Source: Verrucomicrobia bacterium UBA740
GTDB lineage: Bacteria > Verrucomicrobiota > Kiritimatiellia > RFP12 > UBA1067
NCBI GenBank assembly: GCA_002298665.1
Contig: DBKW01000076.1
Span: forward strand, 4,341-11,722
Direction: 5' to 3'
Length of the DNA stretch: 7,382 bases
Below, piece after piece: positions 1-7,382 of this stretch. The notes under the pieces are model-generated. The model made no database searches. It saw nothing but the letters and a program-made list of their open reading frames with translations, and was not told the DNA's origin. The position numbers and the translations under genes were made by a program. The number at the start of each line of letters is the position of its first letter. Position 1 is the stretch's first letter.

Positions 1-66
1 TTCGGGCATCTGGCAGGCGGCTACGGGCAGACGTGCGCTTTATCCGGACAAATTGTGCATTTTCTA

Positions 67-95
67 TTTCGCTTTCGGATATTTTATGGTATAAT
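67..95 (+). promoter_or_regulatory. secA promoter with perfect extended -10
   Basis: A perfect TATAAT lies at 90-95, preceded by TG at 87-88 with one spacer base, giving the extended -10 form TGnTATAAT. The best -35 candidate at 17-bp spacing is TTTCGC (67-72), which is weak; extended -10 promoters often tolerate a poor -35. The surrounding 60 bases are AT-rich in an otherwise GC-rich window. A start site 6-8 bases downstream falls at about 101-103, only 2-4 bases before the secA ATG at 105. A 9-bp palindrome, ACAAATTGT, lies upstream at 48-56; I assign it no role. The start site is inferred, not seen. Confidence 0.62.
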
Positions 96-104
96 AGTAG
101 TCAT

Positions 105-3166
<3,062 letters not shown>

Positions 3167-3170
<4 letters not shown>

Positions 3171-3832
3171 CAACTGCAATCATAGTCGCGGCGGGACGCT
3201 CTACGCGCATGGGCACGGGGATCGACAAGGCTTTCCTCTCGCTCGTGAACAAGCCGGTGCTGGCGTGGTCTCTTTTGGCGTTCGAACGCTGCGCGGATAT
3301 CGACCGCATCGTTCTCGTCGTGCGCAAGGACCAGGTCATGGCGTCCAAAGCCGTGGTCAAGATGTTCGGCATCTCCAAGATGGACAAGATCGTGGCGGGC
3401 GGCGCGCGCCGGCAGGATTCCGTCAAAGCCGGCCTTGAGGCGTGCGAATTGGATACGCGCTTCGTGCTCGTGCACGACGGCGCGCGGCCGTGCATCACGC
3501 CGGAGGCGATCTCGGAAGTCGTCGCGGCGGTCAAGCGCACGCCGGCGGTGACGTTGGCGCATCGCGTGACGGACACCCTGAAGATCGTCCCCAAAGGCAC
3601 GATCGTGACCGGGACGGAGGACCGGAGCAAGCTGTGGGCCGCGCAGACGCCGCAGGCTTTCCAGATCGGCGTCCTGCGCAAGGCGTATGCGGCGCTCAAG
3701 GACGAGGTCTCGGACGACTGCCAGGCGGTCGAACTGGCGGGCGAACAAGTGCGCGTGGTGGAGAGCAACCGTCCCAACTTCAAGATAACGACACCCGAAG
3801 ATTTGCAATTGGCCGCGGCGCTCCTCAAGTGA
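3167..3832 (+). CDS. ispD: IspD, 2-C-methyl-D-erythritol 4-phosphate cytidylyltransferase
   Basis: IspD joins MEP and CTP to give CDP-methylerythritol and pyrophosphate, the third step of the non-mevalonate isoprenoid pathway, in the cytoplasm. The 221-residue product has the usual length for a stand-alone enzyme. The CTP-binding start is AIIVAAGRSTRMG with Arg14 and Lys21, matching the catalytic Arg/Lys pair of the E. coli enzyme. It also has VLVHDGARP, RSKLWAAQTPQAF, SDDCQAVE and the closing NFKITTPEDL, whose Lys206 matches the conserved C-terminal lysine. There is no fused or adjacent ispF, so that gene must lie elsewhere. The start overlaps the secA stop (ATGA) and the stop is 1 base before the phosphoesterase ATG, so the three genes are probably translated from one message. 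The GlcNAc-1-phosphate and CDP-ribitol transferase relatives are less likely given the IspD-type signatures. Confidence 0.96.
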
Positions 3833-3833
3833 C

Positions 3834-4565
3834 ATGGACAAGTGCATTGCTATCCTTGGCGACATCCACGCCAATCTCGACGCGCTCGACGTCGTGCTCG
3901 ACGATTGCCGAAAGCAGGGCGTGACGGACTTTCTGTGCACGGGCGACGTCGTCGGCTACAACGCCTGTCCGAAGGAGTGCGTCAAGATAATCCGCGATCT
4001 GGGTTGTCTGGTCGTGAAAGGCAACCACGACCACTACATCACCTCGGCGCAGAATCTGAACGACTTCCAGCCGAATGCCGCCGCCGTCATCCGCTGGTCG
4101 CGCGGACAGCTTTCGGACGAGGATTTGGCTTGGCTGAAGAGCTTGCCGTTCTCCGTCGCGTTCATGGGCATGACGCTCGTGCACGCGACGATGGACCGGC
4201 CCGAGAACTTCGGCTATGTCTTCGACAATTACGAAGCCGCGGCGAATTTCGAAAACCAGAAAACCCCGCTTTGTTTTCACGGGCATACGCATTGCCCCAT
4301 GATCTACGAAAAGCAGATGGATGGCGTGTACCGCATAGATCCGCAGGATATGCGTCTTGTGCCGGGACGCAAGTACTTCATCAACGTCGGGTCCGTCGGG
4401 CAGCCTCGGGACGGCGATCCGCGCGCGTCGTACGCGCTGTACTATCCGAAGACGAAAGATATCCGATTCCGTCGTTTGCCCTATGATGTGGCGACGGCGC
4501 AGAGTCGCATCCGCGCCGTCGGCCTGCCCGAGAGCTTGGCGCAACGGCTGGCGATCGGCAAATGA
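3834..4565 (+). CDS. Calcineurin-like metallophosphoesterase
   Basis: This 243-residue cytoplasmic protein has the full two-metal metallophosphoesterase signature: GDIHAN (Asp10, His12), GDVVGYN (Asp38), GNHDH (Asn64, His65), His117 in LVHATM, and GHTH (His151, His153). The segment NVGSVGQPRDGDPRASYAL is typical of the small YfcE/Metallophos_2-type bacterial branch. Members hydrolyse phosphomonoesters, phosphodiesters or dinucleotides; the substrate cannot be read from sequence and I see no feature marking it as ApaH. There is no signal peptide. The ATG lies 1 base after the ispD stop and has no clear Shine-Dalgarno sequence, so it is probably translated by ribosomes finishing ispD. It may simply travel with ispD; a link to isoprenoid diphosphates would be speculation. 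Confidence 0.92.
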   Translation: MDKCIAILGDIHANLDALDVVLDDCRKQGVTDFLCTGDVVGYNACPKECVKIIRDLGCLVVKGNHDHYITSAQNLNDFQPNAAAVIRWSRGQLSDEDLAWLKSLPFSVAFMGMTLVHATMDRPENFGYVFDNYEAAANFENQKTPLCFHGHTHCPMIYEKQMDGVYRIDPQDMRLVPGRKYFINVGSVGQPRDGDPRASYALYYPKTKDIRFRRLPYDVATAQSRIRAVGLPESLAQRLAIGK

Positions 4566-4587
4566 ACTCTTGTGTAAACTCGAAACT

Positions 4588-4593
4588 GAAAGG
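4588..4593 (+). promoter_or_regulatory. Shine-Dalgarno for the GH31 gene
   Basis: GAAAGG lies 7 bases upstream of the ATG at 4601, within the 35-base gap after the phosphoesterase gene. This gives the GH31 gene its own initiation site, unlike the two tightly coupled genes before it. I see no convincing promoter or terminator in the gap, so the gene is likely read through from upstream. Confidence 0.6.
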
Positions 4594-4600
4594 TTGAACA

Positions 4601-6226
4601 ATGAAGAACTTGACACTGTTTGCGGCTTGTCTGGCGCTAGGCTGCGCCGCGCGGGCCGAAACCCTGACGGTGCCCATGCGGGAAGGCGAAGGCTGGTTCG
4701 GCGGCGCCACGACGTTTGGCGCGAAGGCTCCCTACGGATTGCGCACGGCGGAGCTCAAATTCGACATCCGCGCGAACAATTACCAGAACCAGGCCGTGCC
4801 GTTCCTCCTGTCCACGAAAGGACGCTATATTTGGAGCGACAAAGCGTTTTCCTGCGAGGTGACGAACGGCGAGATCCGCCTGACGGGCGAGGCGCCCATC
4901 CGGCTCGTGCAGGCGGGGACGACTTTGCGCGCGGCGTTCCGCGACGCGGCGACGCGGCACTTCCCGGCTTCCGGCAAGCTTCCCGACCGTGCGCTTTTCG
5001 CCAAGCCCCAGTGGAACACGTGGGTCGAGCTGACCTACAACCAGAACGAGAAGGATATTCTCGCCTATGCGCGCGCGATCGGCGAGAACGGCTTCCCCAC
5101 GGGCGGCGTGCTGATGATCGACGACACGTGGCAGTTCGGCTACGGCGTCTGGCAGTTCGACCCGCGGCGGTTCAACGACCCGAAAGGGATGATCGACAAG
5201 CTCCACGCGGCGGATTGGAAGGTCATGCTGTGGGTCTGCCCCTTCGTCTCGATGGACTCCCCCGGCTACCGCGAGATGGCCTTCGGCCTGCTGGACGCCG
5301 GCGTGCGCACGGAACGCGGCGGTCTGCTCTGCGAAAAGCCCGGCGACCCGAAGCCTGTTTCGTGGTGGAACGGCAAGAGCGCCATCATCGACTTTACGAG
5401 TCCGCGCGGCGCGGCCTGGTTCGCGCGCGAACTGAAGCGCCTGCAGACCGATTACGGGGTGGACGGCTTCAAGCTGGACGCCGGCGACATGGATGAATAT
5501 CCGGCGCCCTACACGACCCACGAGAAGGCGTCGCCTTCCGAACTCTGCGAGGCGTACGCCAAAATCGGCCTCCAGTTCCCCCTCAACGAGTATCGCGCAT
5601 GCTTCAAGATGGGCGGACAGCCCCTCGTGCAGCGCCTCTGCGACAAGGACCACAGCTGGGCGGCCGTCCAGGCGCTCGTCCCGGACATGATCCAGGCGGG
5701 GCTGATGGGCTATCCGTTCGTCTGTCCGGACATGATCGGTTCGGGCCAGTGGACCGCATTCACGCCGGCGGCGCCGTTCCCCTACGATCCCGAGATATTC
5801 GTCCGCAGCGCCCAGGTGCACGCCCTCGCGCCGATGATGCAGTTCTCCGCCGCACCGTGGCGCCTGCTGAAGGGCGAGCATCTGAAGGCGGTGCGGGACG
5901 CGGCGTGGCTGCGCATGAAGTTCACGCCCTACATCCTGCGCGTGGCCGAGGAATCGGCGAAGACGGGCGAGCCGATGCTGCGGGCGATGGAGTATGCGTT
6001 CCCCGGGAACGGCTGGGAGACCGTGACGGACCAGTTCATGATGGGCGACGATTTGCTGGTCGCGCCGCAGACGGTCAAGGGTGCGCAGTCGCGCACGGTG
6101 GCCGTCCCCCCCGGCGAGTGGGTGAGCGACGAAGGGCGGACCGTCTCCGGCCCCGCCAAGATCGAGGTGCCGACCCCCATCGGCCGCCTGCCCTACTTTG
6201 TGCGCAAGGGCGCGAAGTTGTTCTGA
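4601..6226 (+). CDS. Secreted GH31 glycosidase, MYORG-like
   Basis: This 541-residue protein is a retaining glycoside hydrolase of family GH31. The N-terminus looks like a Sec signal peptide (residues 1-19) with an ARA|E cleavage site, so it is probably periplasmic or exported. A short beta-rich region (about 24-125) precedes the (beta/alpha)8 barrel (about 130-420): MIDDTWQFGYGVWQFDP (172-188), VMLWVCPFVS (208-217), SWWNGKSAIIDFTSP (254-268) and GFKLDAGD (289-296) with the presumed nucleophile Asp293. The presumed acid/base is Asp348 in RLCDKDHSW (345-353), followed by GYPFVCPDMIG and MMQFSAAPWR (412-421). A C-terminal beta domain holds MGDDLLVAPQ and PPGEWVSDEG. From memory, the WWNG, LDAG, DxDxxW, GYPFxxPDM and MQFSxxPWR pattern resembles MYORG and related GH31 alpha-galactosidases more than classic alpha-glucosidases; the substrate is inferred. 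It is shorter than many GH31 proteins. It is the last gene of the run and converges on tilS with a 25-base gap. Confidence 0.93.
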   Translation: MKNLTLFAACLALGCAARAETLTVPMREGEGWFGGATTFGAKAPYGLRTAELKFDIRANNYQNQAVPFLLSTKGRYIWSDKAFSCEVTNGEIRLTGEAPIRLVQAGTTLRAAFRDAATRHFPASGKLPDRALFAKPQWNTWVELTYNQNEKDILAYARAIGENGFPTGGVLMIDDTWQFGYGVWQFDPRRFNDPKGMIDKLHAADWKVMLWVCPFVSMDSPGYREMAFGLLDAGVRTERGGLLCEKPGDPKPVSWWNGKSAIIDFTSPRGAAWFARELKRLQTDYGVDGFKLDAGDMDEYPAPYTTHEKASPSELCEAYAKIGLQFPLNEYRACFKMGGQPLVQRLCDKDHSWAAVQALVPDMIQAGLMGYPFVCPDMIGSGQWTAFTPAAPFPYDPEIFVRSAQVHALAPMMQFSAAPWRLLKGEHLKAVRDAAWLRMKFTPYILRVAEESAKTGEPMLRAMEYAFPGNGWETVTDQFMMGDDLLVAPQTVKGAQSRTVAVPPGEWVSDEGRTVSGPAKIEVPTPIGRLPYFVRKGAKLF

Positions 6227-6251
6227 CGACACCTGCCGCGCGAGGCCATTC

Positions 6252-6929
6252 TTAGCTCTTGGACGCGGCGTTCAACAGAACGGAGATTTTGAATATGTGC
6301 TCGACCAGCTTAGGGTCGAGCACTTTTTCCAGATACGGCACGACCTTGTGGCGCACTTTGTTGCGCTCAATCGAAATATCCCCGTTCGAGGCGTCCTCGC
6401 GCCATTCCTCGCCGTATTTGCGCAAATAGTCCTTGAGTTCGCGGTCGCGGCAGCCAAGAAGGGGGCGCACGAAGCGGACGGGTCCGACGGAAGAGGTTTC
6501 CTTTATTCCGGCGAGGCCTTCCGGACCCGAGGCGCGGCGAATGCGCATGAGGAACGTTTCCGCCACGTCGTCCATGTGATGTCCGGTCGCGATGGCCTCG
6601 AGGCCGAGCTTCCGCACGCAGTCCGAGAAGAAGTCGAGCCGCACGCGCCGCGCGGCCATCTCAAGCGATTCGCCGCGGTTGCGGCAGACGTGGGCATGGA
6701 TGCCCTTGAACGGGATTCCCAGCCGCTTCGCCAAATTGCGCACAAAGCGGTATTCTTCCTTGGATTCCTCCCGCAGGCCGTGATCCACATGCAAGACGAC
6801 GAAGCGCTGGGCGGCATTCTTCTTCTTGCCGCCCTTGGTGAGCAGAAAAGCGAGCGCAACCGAGTCGGCCCCGCCCGAAACGGCGAGTCCTATGCGTCCA
6901 GACGGCAAAATTGAACGGTTTACTCTCAT
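6252..6929 (-). CDS. tilS: TilS, tRNA(Ile)-lysidine synthetase, short form
   Basis: TilS uses ATP to attach lysine to C34 of tRNA-Ile(CAU), changing it from a methionine-type to an isoleucine-type tRNA that reads AUA. It acts in the cytoplasm and is normally essential. The 225-residue product shows the N-type PP-loop SGGADS (18-23), LHVDHGLREES (46-56), RGESLEMAARRVRLDFF (85-101), GHHMDDVAETFLMRIRRASG (116-135), RPLLGCRDRELKDYL (155-169) and WREDASNGDISIERNKVRH (176-194). HHxDDxAET and the RNxxRH region identify TilS rather than TtcA, and the CxxC pairs of TtcA are absent. It stops just after the catalytic domain; E. coli TilS has over 400 residues with extra C-terminal domains. Only 25 bases separate its stop from the convergent GH31 stop. 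The ATG at 6929 is 13 bases after the tRNA-Ser CCA and has no Shine-Dalgarno sequence. Confidence 0.95.
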   Translation of the reverse strand: MRVNRSILPSGRIGLAVSGGADSVALAFLLTKGGKKKNAAQRFVVLHVDHGLREESKEEYRFVRNLAKRLGIPFKGIHAHVCRNRGESLEMAARRVRLDFFSDCVRKLGLEAIATGHHMDDVAETFLMRIRRASGPEGLAGIKETSSVGPVRFVRPLLGCRDRELKDYLRKYGEEWREDASNGDISIERNKVRHKVVPYLEKVLDPKLVEHIFKISVLLNAASKS

Positions 6930-6942
6930 TTTGGAGAATTAT

Positions 6943-7032
6943 TGGCGGAGAGAGAGGGATTCGAACCCTCGGTGGACTTGCGCCCACACAACCTTTCCAA
7001 GGTTGCACCATCGACCACTCGGACATCTCTCC
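6943..7032 (-). tRNA. tRNA-Ser(GGA)
   Basis: The minus strand folds into a class II tRNA of 90 bases including an encoded CCA. The acceptor stem pairs GGAGAGA with TCTCTCC, followed by discriminator G and CCA (6943-6946). The anticodon stem is CAACC/GGTTG around loop TTGGAAA, giving anticodon GGA (6996-6998 on the plus strand), which reads UCC and UCU. A long variable arm follows, then a T-arm GAGGG-TTCGAAT-CCCTC. It is the last of three tandem tRNAs, 24 bases after tRNA-Leu and 13 bases before the tilS start codon. Confidence 0.97.
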
Positions 7033-7056
7033 ATTGTCATGCGCCCAGCTTGCGCT

Positions 7057-7142
7057 TGGTGCCAGAGGAGGGACTCGAACCCTCACGTACTTGCGTACGG
7101 CAGATTTTGAGTCTGCTGCGGCTGCCATTACGCCACTCTGGC
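7057..7142 (-). tRNA. tRNA-Leu(CAA)
   Basis: This is a class II tRNA of 86 bases with an encoded CCA. The acceptor stem pairs GCCAGAG with CTCTGGC, followed by discriminator A and CCA (7057-7060). The anticodon stem GCAGA/TCTGC encloses loop CTCAAAA, giving anticodon CAA (7107-7109), which reads UUG. The variable arm is a stable hairpin built on CGTAC/GTACG, and the T-arm is GAGGG-TTCGAGT-CCCTC. It lies 7 bases after tRNA-Gly and is very likely processed from the same transcript. Confidence 0.97.
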
Positions 7143-7149
7143 CCGTTGT

Positions 7150-7223
7150 TGGAGCGGGCGAAGGGAATCGAACCCTCGTCATCGGCTTGGAAGGCCGACG
7201 CTCTGCCATTGAGCTACGCCCGC
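7150..7223 (-). tRNA. tRNA-Gly(UCC)
   Basis: This is a class I tRNA of 74 bases with an encoded CCA. The acceptor stem pairs GCGGGCG with CGCCCGC, followed by discriminator T and CCA (7150-7153). The D-arm is GCTC-AATGGCA-GAGC. The anticodon stem TCGGC/GCCGA encloses loop CTTCCAA, giving anticodon UCC (7189-7191), which reads GGA and GGG. It is the first gene of the tRNA-tilS run, about 13 bases after the predicted transcription start. Confidence 0.98.
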
Positions 7224-7243
7224 CAGCCAAACGAACGAAAGAT

Positions 7244-7272
7244 AGTATATCATATTTTTGTTTTGGGGACAA
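7244..7272 (-). promoter_or_regulatory. Promoter of the tRNA-Gly-Leu-Ser-tilS run
   Basis: On the minus strand, TTGTCC (7267-7272) and TATACT (7244-7249) are separated by exactly 17 bases. A TG one base before the -10 makes it an extended -10, the same type as at secA. The expected start site is about 7237, leaving a leader of about 13 bases before tRNA-Gly. The spacer is very AT-rich. No other promoter of this quality is visible further down the run, so it probably serves all three tRNAs and tilS. Confidence 0.68.
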
Positions 7273-7308
7273 GGGGGAATATGCGCGGTAGCCCGAAAAT
7301 GCCCCTTG
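7270..7308. repeat. Inverted repeat spanning both -35 boxes
   Basis: CAAGGGG (7270-7276) and CCCCTTG (7302-7308) are perfect 7-bp arms separated by 25 bases. The TTG of each divergent promoter's -35 box is the outer end of each arm. The symmetry could be a shared protein-binding site, or only two promoters with a similar preferred -35 context. Confidence 0.5.
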
Positions 7309-7334
7309 ACGCCCGCCTCTGCATTTTCTACATT
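7306..7334 (+). promoter_or_regulatory. Probable rightward promoter leaving the window
   Basis: On the plus strand, TTGACG (7306-7311, five of six consensus bases) and TACATT (7329-7334, four of six) are 17 bases apart. The expected start is near 7341, so the first 40 or so transcribed bases are in view and the gene itself lies beyond the window. The -35 shares the context CCCCTTGnC with the tRNA promoter on the other strand. No start codon with a Shine-Dalgarno sequence is seen before the edge. Confidence 0.45.
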
Positions 7335-7382
7335 CTCTACACGGTTAATTACCCCGCCCCTCTCCACGATCTCCTGATCTCC
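7318..7382. repeat. Short imperfect tandem repeats at the right edge
   Basis: Three adjacent 9-base units, TCTGCATTT (7318-7326), TCTACATTC (7327-7335) and TCTACACGG (7336-7344), match strongly in their first six bases. They cover the -10 box of the rightward promoter. Further right, TCTCC recurs at 7361, 7370 and 7378, with GATCTCC repeated at 7368-7374 and 7376-7382, running into the window end. No gene is supported here. The array is too short and irregular to name. Confidence 0.4.

Noticed and set aside
33..104. Extended secA start at the ATG at 33
   Set aside because: It adds 24 residues with no SecA character, lies upstream of the perfect -10 box and has no ribosome-binding site.
1..104. 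Possible 3' end of an upstream gene
   Set aside because: More than one plus-strand frame is open in the first 60-90 bases (one ends in TAA at 92-94), but nothing is recognisable and the region is too short to choose a frame.
4637..4645. Lipoprotein signal (ALGC, Cys15) in the GH31 protein
   Set aside because: The -3 residue is Ala and the -2 is Leu, a poor lipobox, while a clean ARA|E signal peptidase I site follows at 17-20. A lipoprotein form is not excluded.
4637..6232. Open frame of 531 codons opposite the GH31 gene
   Set aside because: It has the same cause: register with the sense codons and avoidance of TTA, CTA and TCA. It ends exactly at the one CTA codon (residue 13) in the signal peptide.
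6235..6269. Inverted repeat GCCGCG/CGCGGC at the GH31-tilS convergence, as a terminator
   Set aside because: The 6-bp arms enclose a 23-base loop, there is no T-tract on either side, and the right arm lies within tilS. In GC-rich DNA this is expected by chance.
6252..6929. TtcA (tRNA 2-thiocytidine synthetase) as the identity of the tilS product
   Set aside because: The protein lacks the paired CxxC motifs that hold the iron-sulfur cluster in TtcA and has the TilS-specific HHMDDVAET and RNKVRH segments.
6661..7291. Open frames on both strands running through the tRNA cluster, and a 62-codon minus frame at 7179-7367
   Set aside because: They translate structural tRNA sequence and the promoter region; the tRNA folds with complete CCA ends explain this DNA.

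Overview
The window comes from a GC-rich bacterium. SecA carries a long insertion in its preprotein cross-linking region of the kind familiar from Chlamydiae, Verrucomicrobia and Bacteroidetes, together with PVC-like signature variants. This points to the PVC superphylum, perhaps a Verrucomicrobia, Kiritimatiellota or Lentisphaerota relative. That is inference from motifs recalled from memory, not from a search. The tRNA genes encode their own CCA ends. I see no mobile element, CRISPR array, rRNA or phage gene.

Left and middle (1-6226, + strand): a compact gene run reads secA (preprotein translocase ATPase), ispD (MEP-pathway cytidylyltransferase), a calcineurin-like metallophosphoesterase, and a secreted GH31 glycosidase. 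secA and ispD overlap in an ATGA, the phosphoesterase follows ispD after 1 base, and the GH31 gene follows after 35 bases with its own Shine-Dalgarno sequence. The run is therefore probably one transcript. It starts from an extended -10 promoter (TGGTATAAT) placed so close to the secA ATG that the mRNA should have almost no leader. The genes share no pathway: two are housekeeping, one is a general phosphoesterase, and the last is an exported sugar hydrolase whose motifs resemble the MYORG-type branch of GH31.

Right (6252-7223, - strand): tRNA-Gly(UCC), tRNA-Leu(CAA) and tRNA-Ser(GGA) lie in tandem, followed 13 bases after the CCA of tRNA-Ser by tilS (tRNA-Ile lysidine synthetase). A good extended -10 promoter sits upstream of tRNA-Gly, so tilS is probably the last gene of a tRNA operon. 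This TilS has 225 residues, essentially the catalytic domain alone. It meets the GH31 gene tail to tail across 25 bases.

Right edge (7224-7382): no gene is visible. The stretch holds the tRNA promoter and a second likely promoter facing right, out of the window. Their -35 boxes sit in matching arms of an inverted repeat. Beyond them are short tandem-like repeats that run off the end.

Nothing here is a clear new multi-gene system. The points most worth checking are the near-leaderless secA start, the tRNA-tilS operon with a minimal TilS, the MYORG-like GH31 enzyme and the symmetric divergent promoter region.
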